64,000 nucleotides of DNA from Leptasterias polaris (GCA_037783415.1 JAZGTN010000007.1:2749501-2813500), one strand, 5' to 3'; numbered from the stretch's first letter, positions 23,015 to 36,397 are shown. Notes: generated by a model from the letters alone, not told the origin. Translations and numbers: made by a program.

Positions 23015-23319
23015 TAGACCTTTCTATTGCAACGTCACAGCCTGAGTTTTTGCCAACCGAGGTTGGAAACTATGGAAAGCCATAACTGCAAATCAAAAAC
23101 AGATAGCCATAGCTTGTAGCAATCCTACACAAAATATTCAAAAATAGTGTTGAATTTGTTGGAAACAAATCAACCAATCACAAGGTATTTCAGTTCATGA
23201 ATCTTAACAGAAAGTGTTGAATTTGGTCACAATATTTTTTAACACGATTGGATGTTTTGCTAACATTCGGCCGTCCATGCCGACCGGCGCACTTTGTTTA
23301 TCAACAATGGAAAGGTCTA
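23015..23319. mobile_element. TAGACCTTTC-type MITE
   Basis: The left end TAGACCTTTCTATTG and right end CAATGGAAAGGTCTA are inverted with one mismatch. Right flank is TA, left flank GA. A partial inverted relative lies at 10905-11115. Confidence 0.85.
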
Positions 23320-23539
23320 TATCCTAGCCAGTAAGAAAGAGGGAACTTTCCATTTGGCCTTGAAGAAATATGATTTATTAATAAAGTTTCCGTTTTGCTA
23401 TTTCTGTTTTTATTTGTTTATTTGTTTGGTTGCTTTCTTTGTCTCCTTCGCCTGGAAACCAAAACTTTGCAACAATTAATGGAAAATGAAAGTAATGTTA
23501 CCGATCATTCAGTCTGATATCTATGCGTATATGGCACTT

Positions 23540-23705
23540 CAAACTTTCTGCGAATGCGAATGCGAAGCGAATTTTGACATCACAGGGCTACCCTCGCTGC
23601 GTATGTTTCGCAGGAGTTGACTACAATGCAACTCTTCCAAATTATTCGTTGCGAATTTGTGACGTCAAAATTCGTATCGCATTCGCATTCGCATTCGCAG
23701 GAAGT
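23540..23705. mobile_element. Foldback MITE, inner segment inverted relative to copy A
   Basis: It has the same GAATGCGAATGCGA-type ends and the same right flank (GAAGTATGAACCG) as 1-166. The inner part reads CGCTGCGTATGTTTCGCAGG here and its reverse complement in copy A. Confidence 0.8.
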
Positions 23706-24428
23706 ATGAACCGGGATTTACTTAGACAAAATCCTTCGCAGAACAGAATTCAGAATCCGTTATTACTGATTTCGAAATTTAGTTTTTGCCAGCATTATGC
23801 TTTCGTCGTATGAACGTTCAGACTGAAGTTGTTACCGTTTTCTTCTAAACAATTAACTGTATTTATTTTCTTTAAAAGCCATTTTCCCATCTTCACCATG
23901 ATAACTGCACTATTGATATATATATTTTTTTCCCAATTCGCTTCCCTAAAAATCTATAAATGTACACTCTCGTGAAAAAAAGAAGAAAAAAGGGGGGAAA
24001 AAGAGAGCCCCGATTGAACTTATTATTGATTTTTTAGCCCAAAACAAACCTTTCTAGGCGTTGAAAAATGATTGCATTGCGTAATTTCACGTAAATTAAT
24101 CCTTTCCCCATCTTATCATTTTACATTTTTAATGTTATACTTCCTCTAAGATCAACGGCTGTTTCACGATCGTCCAGACACATTTAATATTGCATCATAA
24201 AAAAGAAACTAGATTCGAAAAACAAGATTAAAGGAACACGATGCCTTCGGATTGGGCGCTCTGGGCTACAAAAAAGCATTCGCTATGAAATGAATATGGT
24301 TGGAAAAAAATGTTTTAAAAGGAGAATTTAATGATCCACGCAAATACACCTAAAAAGTGTGTGGTTTTTCTTTTATTTGGTGAACTAACACGGTCCGCCA
24401 TGTTGTACAACCAAATGTTTGACTCCAC

Positions 24429-24458
24429 AGTCCGCCATTATGTACATAATGGCGGACT
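24429..24458. repeat. Perfect 30-bp palindrome
   Basis: AGTCCGCCATTATGT followed directly by its exact reverse complement, with no spacer. It carries two divergent CCGCCAT (YY1-like) cores and lies in the segment present only in copy B. Confidence 0.95.
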
Positions 24459-25002
24459 ATGAGTGAGTTCACGATGTAAAACAAAAACCACACATAACAA
24501 TTTCGAAGGATAACATGCCTTCATGGTTACTTCTTCAAAGTAATGTTATGGCTATGTATCGCTCGGTAATTTCAATAAAGTACGGAAACGAATTTTGAAT
24601 TCGAGTTTTAAAGTTTGAGTTCTGAATTGGATCTAAAATATAGTAAGCACGAAAATCAGCATGCCGCTAAGCAGCGCCACGAAATTGGCCCATGGATGTC
24701 TAGTCTCACTAGACTTCTGAAAACTAATTAATATGCTTAAAAACAATTGTTACAATAATTGTGTTAGTCATGGGTTGAACAAAGAACATCCATTGTGGTT
24801 TATATTGTGTTTTTTTTGTTTCCATGTAATATGATTTGTAACGTATTTCTCTCTTGCTTATTTTAACGGTTTTGCTGAAACCATTTAAAGGAAGGAATAC
24901 GTTTGGTAATATTCACTCTTATTCTTAAATATTAATGGCAATACAAACTTACTTGGTTAGAAGTACAGCAGCTTTCCATGATATCAAGCATTTTAAGAAT
25001 CA

Positions 25003-25201
25003 TTTTACTTTGAAGAAATGTGGTTATGGAAAAAGATATCACTTTTTATCCCCCAAAATTTGAATCTGAGAAACGTTACTGTCAGATACACGTGTATCAG
25101 ATGGTGCACTCCAATTACGGATTATTCTTCCTGCGTGGACTTTAAGTGCTCCGGAGTTTCGGCGATATCTCTCAAATGCTACCACCCTTTGAAATAAAAT
25201 T
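25003..25201 (+). mobile_element. MITE, fullest copy of the family at 888-1062
   Basis: The left end TTTTACTTTGAAGAAATGTG and the right end (reverse complement TTTTATTTCAAAGGGTGGTA) are imperfect inverted repeats. Three other copies lie at 888-1062, 1644-1815 and about 62690-62870. Confidence 0.7.
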
Positions 25202-26578
25202 GTTACGGGTTAGTTTTATTGTAGAGGACTAAAACAAATTCTTAAATAAATGGACTCTTCCGAAAGCACGCCTTTGTGTTTGAATAAATTATTGACTGTT
25301 CTATAATTAGCCAAAGCGGGGGGGCGGGGGTATATTTTTCATTTCTCCTTCGGTATGGTTTGCTTTGTTTGGAACAGGAGTAGACAAAAGCACCATAAAG
25401 GCTGCGAACTTAAAATGGGTCTAAATACTATGATTTCGTCTGACCTTTTTGGGTTATAAACATTCCTCATAATTACTCGTACAGGGATTGTACGTAAAGA
25501 GGAAATATATAAATAAAAACAAATAAAACGATATTCCCTTTTGAAGGAGAGTGGATAAGGTTGACATAATAGCTTCCTGTGCCCTTCCCCATACAGTTGG
25601 ATTCCCGCCTCAGACCGGAGCTTAATGTGTGAATCAGACCAAAACCAACATCTGAGTTTGGTTTTCAGTCCCTCCCCGATTTCGTGGTTTTTATCACACA
25701 TAAAACTGAATGTTATTTTCTTCGGTGTGTTCTCTACATTCTCCGTCTCTAGTCTTACGGTCCACGGCGCTAGTCGCTTTTGATAATTCCCGGACTTCAC
25801 TACCATCACAGCAATATTTAAATGGAATGTATACCCTCGGTAATTACTCCAACAATTCATGACCAAAAGACTTATTTGGTAAAGAGCACTTGATGGCTGT
25901 TGCTACACTATAAAACATTGTGTGAAACGACACTCTTTGACGTAGTAGAATTTTAGAGAAAGAGGTAATTTTTCACCTCAAAATTGAATCTGAGAAAGAC
26001 CTCAGGCATGAAGCCTTTCCCAGGCATCTGAAAGCCCAAAATTCTATGCACAAGGGTGGTTTTTCGTCGTTTTTCTCTCTCATTATTTTCTTGCAACTTG
26101 GATATGACCAATTGAGCCCAGATTTTAACAGGTTTGTTATTTTATGCATGTTAGGATACACCAAGTGAGGATACTGGTCTTTGACAATTACCAACATTAT
26201 ACCCTGCCTTCAATAAGAATAAATAAAAACACACGAGTGATTGCAACAGCTTCACACTGTCTAACGTATGTAATTTGTATGGATTTGAATGGGAAAACAA
26301 TATATATATATATAAACAAATAAAATCTAATTGTATTTTCGTAACAGTTATTTTAATCGTTTAAAAAATACCTGCAATACGGTACACTGTCCCTTTAAAA
26401 CAAAACAGGTGAACTATTTCATCATAATTACACAATAACCAAATCGTACTTTCCCTTGTCAAATCAACAAGTCTTATCTAATCAACCTCTCAAAAATTTG
26501 AAATTACTTTAAACAGTAAAGTAATTAAGTATTCCAAAAACATTACAAACGAGAGCTGCAACATCAGGTTCGAACGTG

Positions 26579-26606
26579 CGTTCCGCGTTGTGCAACGGGT
26601 CCATAA
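26579..26606 (-). mobile_element. Remnant end of a TAGACCCC-type MITE
   Basis: GCGTTCCGCGTTGTGCAACG and GGTCCATA match the right end of 43201-43373 with a few changes. It sits at the copy B duplication border. Confidence 0.7.
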
Positions 26607-26609
26607 ATT

Positions 26610-27333
26610 GCCTTTTATTATAATTGTTTTATTTTATTTTATTTTTTATTTTATTGGTGCACACCAACCCCAAGTAAAGAGGAGGCGAAGGTTTAGCTTG
26701 TCACTACAGGGGCGAAGTCCTCCCGTAGCGAGGCAATGTCAGCTCGTTTCTCTGGCTCGCTGTCACTCAATCATCCGACTCTATACTTTCTTTCTCACCT
26801 TAGTCAATGAAAGCCTTGTTTTTGTGACACCCACTGCGGCCCAGGTGTGCAGACTGCCAGATTCCATCCCAATCTAACCTTGTAATTCTTGTTGTAATTT
26901 CCAACATCTCAAGTTAAGCACCGGTACTGTTTGTCCTCCGTAAAATACAAAAAACCTCTCCTTCCCCACTTATGTAACTTGCCAGGAACTAACCAACAAT
27001 TACTGGTACCCCATTCTTCGTGTCCCATCAGTTGAGGCATAACAGGTTGTTTTGCCACAATTTTTTTGTTACGGCACTTGAATCATCTAATTCAGAGATG
27101 AAGTGTGGATGCGACAGACTACAGTGAAAGCAGGCGACAAACAAAAGATCAAGGTTTTGCGAATCTCGCTTTAAAGTGTTTCCCGCGCTTTTTATAAGCA
27201 GACGGTTGACTGTAACGCACAACAAGCCTATTTCAAGTGATTCCAGGTGTTTATTTAGCAGGCGTGTATTTGTCTAAACCATCTGCTAATTTTATTATTT
27301 GTTGAGGTGTTTTTTTCCTTTTTGAAATTTATC
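26610..27333. other. No gene seen
   Basis: It contains a T/A-rich tract (26620-26655) and nothing with splice or domain support. Confidence 0.55.
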
Positions 27334-27337
27334 TTAA

Positions 27338-27692
27338 AGGTATTATACAGGATTGGCAGAGCTGACAAAATAATCACAGACAGTGTTCATGTTTTGTGTA
27401 ATCAACCACATACATGAAATAACAAACCTGTGAAAATTTGAGCTCAATTGGTCATCGAGGTCACGAGAAAATAGTGAAAAGAGACCTTATGTGTTTTCTG
27501 TTTTTCAAACATCGAGTTTATTATCGCGCGCGATAAAACTATTGTTTTTACTCATTTCTCAGAAACGATAGCATTTTAGGCAGAAATATTTTAAGGAACC
27601 CTTTCTACCATTACTTACTTTAAATCATGTAAATTATGTGTGAATCTGTGAACATTTGTGTTTTTCGATCTTACCAATAGTGTACAGGGCCT
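27338..27692. mobile_element. TTAA-flanked MITE, complete
   Basis: It begins AGGTATTATACAGGATTGGC and ends CCAATAGTGTACAGGGCCT, with TTAA directly outside both ends (27334-27337 and 27693-27696). It aligns with 44641-44991 and 31185-31608. Confidence 0.85.
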
Positions 27693-27696
27693 TTAA

Positions 27697-29035
27697 ATCA
27701 GCTTCTCACGACACTTCGGGTTCCTTTGGAAATCTCTCCATCTTTTCATATAATATAATGTCATAATAGTTCTCCAGCATGAACAGTTTACAGTTTATAA
27801 TCACAACTGATTCGACGGACAAATTTATGCTTCTTTGTTGTGGATTAAACAAAAACTGGAGGGGGGGGGTAAATTTATTTCATCCTCGGTTTTCTATAAA
27901 CGCTCCGTACAACCAACCGGTAAAAAGTGTCATCAAACTATGTTATCACTTTAATATGAAAAAAGCAAACCAAACAAACAAAAACAAACTAAAACAAACA
28001 AACAAACACACCAACAACCCAACAAACAAACAAACAAACAACCCAAAACACCGATAATTTGTTTACGCTTTGTCTGAAATTGTATGCACGTTCACATGAT
28101 GGGGCTTATTTCGATTGTGCTAATCGAAATAACACATTGTGGTTTGTGTGTTCATCAAAATACTATATTTCCTCTAATCTGATAAATAGTTCAGATGGAA
28201 ATATTTCTGTGGAGGACCAGTATTGTAAGAACTTTATAAAAACTGTCGGATTGAAACGAATGTTATTCTTTGTTTTTGGCAATTGCCACACACACACACA
28301 AAAATCATGTATCTTGTCGTAAGAGATGCAGCGGGGTTTTGGTAAGGATATGACAGAAACGATAAACGATGAAAGCTTAATACTAGAAAGTACACAAATT
28401 GAACCTCGCATCACGCGTCCTGAATCTTTGGACGTTGTCATTTTAAAGATCAATGTCCTTCACTAATGAAGTTCCACATTTCATTCTAGAAATAATTTGT
28501 CCGCGAACTGCTTTTAACTGCCTTGTGCTACCACTTCAGAATCAAAACATTCTGAATTCTCCTTAAGGCTAAAAAACAATGTTTGCAACATTATTTTTTT
28601 GTATTTTGTGAAACACATGGATGTGTTTACGGTCGTGTTGAAACCATTTTGTCCCCCCCCCCCCTGTTATAAGCCAGGCACTTCGTGCATGACGTAAGAC
28701 TCTTTAACGTTGCCCAATTGCGGATTCCTAATTGGTCAGGGAAACTTGCCAGTGATAATTTGTTATCAAAAAGTCAGTGTAAATTCTAGCCCTTATGTCT
28801 TATAACAGACTATTCTTATCTGGGCACCGTTTATGACGTCATGTATAAAATGTACATCTGGCTTACAGCCCTAGCCGTAACCAAACTAAGGCTATGGCTT
28901 TTAGACTAAAATGGGAAACAGTCTGGCTCCCGTTTTCATCAACAAAAATTGTTGTTCATTCCTGCCACTTTGTACAAGGAACGTGACCAACATGGCCGGT
29001 TGCATTATAAACCTATGTGTTTTAGTTATTTTTCA
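27697..29035. other. No gene seen; simple repeats
   Basis: AACA-type repeats at 27961-28045, a CA run near 28290 and a C-run near 28650. Open frames here are low-complexity or short. Confidence 0.55.
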
Positions 29036-29325
29036 GTATGGTTGTGAAGCCAAGGATTCTCAGAAAATCGATCTTAATCACTATATTAGTCAATAACCCG
29101 ATGGAGAGAAGACAAGGAATAAGGTTTTAGTTTTAGATGTGGGAGGAAAACCCCAGAGAATTATTCCAGGGAAAAACCCACGCAGTCAGGCAGGGAAAAA
29201 CCCACGCAGTCAGGCAGGGACTGAAAACCCAATCCACATAGTGCCCCGGCAGGATTCGAACCGGGGTCCTATAGAGGTGGAAGGAGAGGAAAGATACCAC
29301 AACGCCAACCCAAACGCCATGTAGT
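29036..29325 (-). repeat. tRNA-derived SINE, copy 1
   Basis: On the minus strand the head has an A-box-like segment (GGCGTTGTGGTATC) and a clear B-box (GGTTCGAATCC), followed by a conserved body and a tail ending near 29036. A 22-bp body unit (CCCACGCAGTCAGGCAGGGA...) is doubled here. The family is shared with 32871-33118. Confidence 0.8.
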
Positions 29326-29382
29326 TTGCGGATAAATGTTATCACCTATTGAGAGAGTCAACACACACAAAAAGCTCATTAA

Positions 29383-29543
29383 TAGACCCCTTGCATATGA
29401 CATCACAGCTAAAAAAGCGCCCTCACTGAGGCCAAAAAGCGCCCTCACTGAGGTCAAAGGAGACAGGTGATTGGACGATAGGTGTTCTTTGTGCGTAAAA
29501 TAGTGTGCGTGACCTCAGGGCCCATTTAGCGTTCCGCGTTATG
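29383..29543. mobile_element. TAGACCCC-type MITE, right end lost
   Basis: It begins TAGACCCCTTGCATATGACA and follows 43201-43373 through GCGTTCCGCGTTATG, then diverges before the terminal inverted repeat. It lies 57 bp from the SINE. Confidence 0.88.
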
Positions 29544-29549
29544 TAAACC

Positions 29550-31180
29550 CTTTAAACAGTTTCGGAGGACAGTTTTTCGTTTTTTAAATGTTATTTTCAA
29601 TATAATGCAGTCAAACTAAACAAATTCATAGCTGCACGCAATAACTTTTTAATCTAGGCCTATCTCTTTAAATATAAATTGCATCGCTTCGGAGTTGTTG
29701 TCTTGCATAGCGCTTTCAAAAATGTTAGTTTGAATTGTTAAATTAATATCACAGTCAGTGGTGAGAAATTATGGGTTGAGGGTCATCAACGTTTGACCCC
29801 GAAGTGTACTTCTTTTCGTGTCATTCCCCGGGAATCCAGTCGGTTAATTGGGTTCGAATTTGGAACACAACACAAAAACTTGAGGTATAAAGATTAAGAG
29901 TAGACGGATTCAGTGACGCTTTGAAGAGCAAGACAGACATAGAGAGAAAGGGAGGGAGAAAATTAGCGAGATGACGAACCCAACCTGTACTTTCCCACCT
30001 TCCAGACACAAGCACCCGTTGCCCCTATGAACTTGTCCCGCTCTCACCCCGTGCACTTGTAACAGTTGGAGGCCTAAGGACCTAAAACTACGAGCTAAGA
30101 TAATTCTCGTCACAATCACACCAGAGAGAAAAGAATTGAAATAAAATCTTGAAAAAAACCTAATCTTTAAGACACGATACTCCCTCTCTCTCGCTCTTCG
30201 CATGCCCACCTTCTTCTTAAACTCCATCACGGGTCGCGAGGAGCAACTCTAATAAGTTATATTCCCGCTCTGGCCCCGGCAGCTATAGCAAAATTATGAC
30301 GGTACGCTCACGTTCGATCTGCCCAGTATTCAATAAAACACAGCCATGTCCCCAAGTGGTGCCTAAAACTATCTGGCACACAATATTAATGCTGCTCCTG
30401 TCTTGTGTTCCAATTACCCATACAAGTGTATGGTCATATCCCATGCTATAAAATCATAATAGGAACGGACAGCAAATATTACATGTTGTTCTACTGACTT
30501 GCACTTGTTGTCCTTAGGGGTATGTGTCCGGTTTTTTGGGAGGGGGGAGTGAGAAAATTAATAGGCGAAGGTAGGCCCCTGGAAGCAACGGGTGTGTGTG
30601 TTGAAGGAAGGGGTAAAAGAAGTGTAGATTGTACAATCACATCTAGACAAAATATGTAGTTTCTACTTCTAATTAAATTGAAAGTGAAAGAAATGAAATG
30701 ACGGGGACAGCACGCAGAAATTGGAAGGGACACGGGTGGAAGGGAGAAGTGTACACCCACGGCGAATATGAGTTTTAAGAAAATGAAGCTATGAACCTCG
30801 TGTGTGTCAACAGATGTGGGTTTGTCGATAGCTATAACATTACTCTGTATCTTCAGCAAGATCTCTCTATACCTGCAAGTTTATTCAATTTAAGGCTGCG
30901 TCGAAATTGTTGCCTTCGGGTAGAGCAAGCAAAATGCTTACCTCCAAAGGTCACTGTCATAACTCTAAAGCCAAGCAATGAAAAATGCAACAAAGTGACC
31001 TTTTTGTCACGATTCGGCCCCCATCCCCAATACCTATAATACAGATCAATGTAACACACGGAGAATAAAAGTTTGATATCAGTTATACACATTAAAGAAC
31101 GTTACCAAAATTGCTGCAAAATGATGATGGTCGATTGGTCAAGCGCGGGAAAACAAAGGAAACTAAAGACAATACAGCAG
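29550..31180. other. No supported gene
   Basis: Includes purine-rich stretches at 29930-29965 and 30535-30615. No exon with both splice sites was recognised. Exons of the CA8-like gene were looked for here and not found. Confidence 0.5.
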
Positions 31181-31184
31181 TTGA

Positions 31185-31608
31185 AAGGTATTAACTATTA
31201 TACAGGATTGGCAGAGCTGATAAAATAGTCGCAGACAGTGTCCATGATTTGTGTGATCAACCATACATGAGATAACAAATCTCTGTAAACATTTGGCTTA
31301 ATCCGTTGGGTCAGTCAGGAGAATGTATTTTTATTTCTTTAAATTAAAAAAACACACACAAATTCCACTAGTATGTATAAAACACATTGTCCTTATGTTG
31401 GGTCCAGTAACAACCGAAATCAGCTGTTGCTGTTTTTTTATTAAAGGTTTTCAGATACAGTTTTCTCGAATAATTTAACGACTTCTTTGCAGAGTGAAAT
31501 ATTTTACAGACATTTTTTTTCTAGTAGGCCTATTAACTTCTCAATCAGTAAGCATTACGATATAAAAAAATGATATATTTATCCTCACCAATCCAGTATA
31601 AGACCTTC
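31185..31608. mobile_element. TTAA-type MITE, diverged copy
   Basis: AAAGGTATTAACTATTATAC and ATACAGGATTGGCAGAGCTG at the left and CACCAATCCAGTATAAGACC at the right match 27338-27692. Target duplication is no longer exact. Confidence 0.75.
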
Positions 31609-32870
31609 AAAGAAGGTCCCTATATTTCATCAAAAAGTTGCTCTTAAGACAGGAAAACCTCGTTATGCAAACACTTCTATAATTTATATCTGTGGCTGGT
31701 TTTCATGCTAATTCCTGCTATAAAAACATACCTTGTTGATCAGTACCAATTTCTTCTAAACAGTTTGCTGAAATTTAACCCTGAAATACTGCCCAATAAA
31801 TAATTTGCCAAACAACAGTCAGCAGTTGGAACTTGTACAATCATGCAATTAAGGTTGTATGAACCGATTTCTGCCGCTAAAACCCATTTTTTCTCGCTCT
31901 CTCTCTGAAAGAATTTTGATAGATGAAACAAGAAACAAAGATACAAAACCTTTCGCATGCAACGGAAAATTCACAAAATACATGTAACATGGAATATTGT
32001 TTGTACATGGCTTATGGGCGTGTGATAATGTCGGGATCCCGACATTAATTCATTTTTAGCTTTAAATTAATTACAACTTGTAAACAGCGTGGTTTTTTCG
32101 TACAATGCGTTAAAATAAAATTGTATAAATTTCTCGAATCAATAAATAGCAATTTAAAGTTTAAATCTAATTTTTCGGATCAAATCGGCATCAATCGGCG
32201 GGTCAAAACGTAGCATCTTTAAAATTGACCGGTAATATGTTTTTGGTACACAGGATTATTCTATGCTATGCTATGTTTCTTTTCGAAACCTCGGCGCTTG
32301 GGCTCAGGCTTCATCGGTTATTTTGAAAATGTGCGCCTTTTCTACGGGTTTTTCAAACAGGCAAACGGAGCCTAAGACAAAGCCCAAACCGCGATTTCGA
32401 CAAGGGCCTGAGATATCAATCATGTTTCTGCCATCTTCGTCACGTTCCCTGTATCTTCAATAATAATGGGCATTCTCGCTCATGCTTATAAGGGCCATAC
32501 TATTTTACAGTCCAGTTGCATTGGTGTGGACAAATGCAAGGTGGCATTAATGACAAAGTGTCCATGACCAAAATCCTCATATTTGTTTTTTCTGAAAATT
32601 GCATAATTTGGATAGAACAATCAGAAATGTCGTCTGACAAATCAGTGAAAAGTCACAAGAAAATGTGTTGAAGATGTATATCACGTTTGTATTCGACTCA
32701 TAGGATTATGAGGCCCTCTATATACGAAGAAAAAGAAAAAGTAACCTAGTAAATTTAAAAATTCGATTAAGTGACTGTTTGGGGGGAAAATAATAATGTG
32801 TTATGATAATCACCCTCATACTCCTAAGATGCACATAGCGTCTCCCGTACGTTTCTTTTCATTTGTTAAT
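31609..32870. other. No gene seen
   Basis: AT-rich sequence; no domain or splice-supported exon recognised. Confidence 0.55.
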
Positions 32871-33118
32871 TTGTGGTTGTGAAGCCAAGGATTCTCAGAA
32901 AAGCGAACTTTAATCACCATATACCAGCCAAGTATGGAGAGAAGACAAGTATAGTTTCAGTTTTAGATGTGGGAGGAAAACCCCAGAGATTTTATTCCAG
33001 GGGAAACCCAGGCAGTATGGTAGAGACTGAAAACCCAATCCACATAGTACCCCAGCGGGATTCGAACCGGGTCCTATAGAGGTGGAAAGTGAGGAAAGAA
33101 ACCACTACACCGACCCGA
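32871..33118 (-). repeat. tRNA-derived SINE, copy 2
   Basis: On the minus strand it begins GGTCGGTGTAGTGGTTTC (A-box) and then has GGTTCGAATCCCGC (B-box) about 35 bases on. The body matches 29036-29325 without the 22-bp doubling. Ends are approximate. Confidence 0.85.
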
Positions 33119-34856
33119 TTGCCCCCAAAAAGTGACTTGTGTATCTTTAGAAGGATGTTACTGTTTCACCTGGTCCCCCCTTTTTGCTACAACAACACAG
33201 AACCATAAAATATAGTGTACCGACTATTCTGTACTCCCAACCTCGTTTTGGCTACATTGGATTGAATGGGGGGAGGGTTACAATACACCTGCTGGAGGGT
33301 AGTAGAAGAAGAAAAGATAATCTTGAACTCCCATCATAAATAATAAATACCACAAGGTGCTTTTCAAACTGACTGTTTTCTCGGACGTCATTTTTCACCC
33401 TAGTTTTCAGGTTTCAGAAGATTATCATAGCATGACAAGATTGGGTTAAACAATTAATTGAACAAGGTGCACACATTTTTGAGAATATGAAACTGAAAAG
33501 TCATAAGTTCTGGAAGTTGTTGTTTTATTTCTTTATTTTTGTATTTTGTTTTATAGAGAAACACTATTTTATCAAATGATGAGCTATGTGTAAACTAGGT
33601 TAAATTCCGCTTTTAACAATAGATGATACATTTTTCTATAATTGATAAATCGATCATCTGAATGTCTTTTTGATCCAATACTAATTGTAATTGTATTTTA
33701 ACGACATCGATGGACCAGCATTCCAACGTAGAAGTTCGATTTGCTGTGTGTCTTAGTGTGAGTTATGTTATTGATGCATTGTCCGATGTCCTTAATGTTG
33801 TGAGTGAACACGAGGACATCGCGAGGTGGCGCTAGACTACGTTTGCTGTCGACCAAAAATTAAACTCGCTATGGCTGTGTCACTCGCTCAGGACAGAGAA
33901 CATCACTTCTAACAGATGAAAGAGGGCGCTGACACTAAACTACGGTACAAGAATTCCTTAATTCCGTCATACCTCATGCCATAGAGCAAGGAATACCAGC
34001 CTCACAGTTAGAAGTCTTTTTTACATCATTTTTGAAAGAGTAAATTAATTCAATCCTGTACTTACACACCGTTAAACCGAGCTGTGAAATTTGTAAAATA
34101 CTTTGGTAATCCCATTTTAGTAAAAACAACGAAAAAACAGTTGTGTCCGGGTTTTTGTGCACGATCGTATAGTTACGAGCTTAGCTGTTTACGGCAATCG
34201 ATTTGGTGATTTTGGAGGCTTGCAAAATCATATTCTCTCAATTGTTTCAGACGAAGCATTTTTCTGGTTTGGTACTAAGTGTGAATTTTTAAATCAGTGA
34301 ACTTTCAGACAGAATCTAATCAATGAATCCCCAAAAGCATTTGGTAATTTATATTTGGGGGGAAATGTTTGCTGTCTAATCCTTATATCGTTTCGGTTAA
34401 ATTTTTATAGAGTACACGGATAAAAATAAAGGCAGAAATGCTTAAGTTTGCCTTTTATTTGCTGGGTGAACTTTCTGTCTTTGCCGATATTTTCTTTTTA
34501 AATCAGCACCAATACAGTACACGTATCATTGGAACTACCAGTAGTCACTAGAGGGCAGTGTTGATAGTTAGTGGCAGCTCACAATCGTGCTATAAACCTA
34601 GAGATTTGTTTGAAGTTGTGTTTCGAGGTTTCTAGTATGAATTAATAGATCACGAAAGGGGCAAAAGAGTGCCCCACAACTTGTTCTTGTCCTGTTCCCT
34701 TTGTTCATAAAGCAAACAGTAATTGTTCCCACCAAATCAAAATGGGTTCAGACTATTCCCTTTCCAGGTTTGGATAGGGCCTACAATGATTCGACTTGGA
34801 GTAAACAAATTTTGTAGCACCATGAAAAGAATTTTGAAAATGAATATAAGAGGTAC
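33119..34856. other. No supported gene; probable intron of the CA8-like gene
   Basis: Downstream of the third CA8-like exon on the minus strand. I searched for a Trp-Asn-containing fourth exon and did not find one. The dispersed CTCGTTTTGGCTACATTG motif is at about 33242. Confidence 0.5.
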
Positions 34857-34972
34857 CTCCATAGGGTATGCCTTGCCGTTGACTGTGTGTTCAGAGCCCC
34901 TGTCGTCCTCTCTCCCCCAGTGGAAAGTAAACTCGGCCAACTCGTATACTGAGTCTGGTGCCAAGGGTCCTC
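34857..34972 (-). CDS. CA8: Carbonic-anhydrase-related protein VIII-like, exon 3
   Basis: Minus strand. The acceptor TTCAGTATTAACAG ends at 34973 and the donor ATGGAG|GTACCT starts at 34856. Two bases complete the Gly codon from exon 2, and 38 codons follow, reading [20 protein letters not shown] and then AYPME. This is the segment carrying the active-site His positions of alpha carbonic anhydrases. The first zinc His position reads Arg here (HWGRE), as in vertebrate CA8, which is catalytically inactive and binds the IP3 receptor. The His of SEHTV is kept. The exon ends in phase 0; the following exon was not found in the window. Confidence 0.93.
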
Positions 34973-36397
34973 CTGTTAATACTGAATGGAAAAATATGGA
35001 TATTTCAGATTTTAGTCAGGTGAACAAAGTTGAACAAAGAGTCATTCCAACAGGGGTTTTCCCGAGTACTGCATTTCTTTGGAATTCCTTGCCTGGTTGC
35101 ATGTTTCCCTCCATCCTACAGTCTGGTCCGTTCTTAGAGGAATATCAATTCCTAAATTCAGCTTCCCAGATTTTTATGTTTTCTATAAATATTTTCTGTA
35201 TTGAAGCCCCTAATGCAAAAAATGTTTTAACAAGATTAGAAGAGTTGTGATATTTGTTTTCTTTGAAAAACACACGTTTTCATCGGACGTAGTCACGCTC
35301 ATTTCAATTACCAGCTAAGACCTAATGCTATGACTTCAAAAAACCTATGCGTGAATTGAATCACAAAATTACTAAAACTTATCTTTTATAATAAGTCTTA
35401 AACTATGCTTTTCCCGTTCCTGCCAAAATACAAATTGTCTGCATTCACCACATAAGACTTCCAACAAATGGTCACAATTTCCAATTCAGTTTTTTCCTCG
35501 AAAGGAAAAAACCTCCGAACAAACACCACAACCCTTAAGAAATCTTTACCGACCTTCTGCCGGACATGCTATGTTTTCCCGGTGAATTCCATTGTACCAC
35601 TCAAACAGAATAGTCCATCTCGCTGTTATTTTAACCAGCACTGCCTTGAAAACTATCACGTGTCAAATTTAATAGGGGCTCAAAGGTTAAATTGAGTTTT
35701 GTGATGCAGGGAAGCTTGTGTGGTAACAGTTGCAAGTCCCTATCCTCACGTTCAAATGGTGCAAAATGCCATTTTATTTGACACTATTTCAGAGAAAAAC
35801 TTGAAACATGTTGTCATCGGACAGCAAAAACAAATGTTTCTGTACATTCCAAAGAGGAATTTCTGGGCAAAAACATAAGCTCAAATTCAATGCCGTTTTG
35901 GTTGAATATCACCAGAATTCAGGAATGAACTGAGAATTTTCAGTTCAAAAATGTATAGGCCTATACAATTATATGTGAAATGTGACGTCATCGAATGTTT
36001 TTGGTTTCGAAAAAAATTGCACACAGTGGCATTTAAATTAAATCATTCTAACGTGATGTAAGAGACTTCTACTATCTAGGTCTCTTCCATTTTCATATGG
36101 ACTCTAAATGGGTAGAACTGAATATGACCTTCTTGAATGTCAACTTATGAATTAAAGATCGTTACCTGATCGTGGCGGTGGTTCTGATTTTCCTAGCCCT
36201 GCCATAACTCCCTCTAGAAGCAAGAAATAAAAAGGAGAGGTTGTTCAAACTCGAGTATGATCTAAGTTATTTGACCGTATACGAATCAATTATTTAAGAA
36301 GTACAAATCAAAGATTATAGAGCGCCGAATGCGCAAGACAGTTTAGCTCTATCTATTGTTGGAATGTGAAATTATTTTGTTGAAACGTGAAATACGC

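Larger units (their letters stand above)
23535..26563. repeat. Segmental duplication, copy B
   Basis: Direct-orientation partner of 1-2641. It keeps a segment (24421-25040) missing from copy A. It ends next to a 28-bp remnant of the TAGACCCC-type MITE (26579-26606). No gene is supported inside. Confidence 0.9.

Noticed and set aside
28163..28520. Fourth CA8-like exon near a Trp-Asn codon pair on minus at about 28470
   Set aside because: The surrounding residues (EMWNFISEGH, then stop) do not match the CA8 segment after PMEL, and no donor follows.
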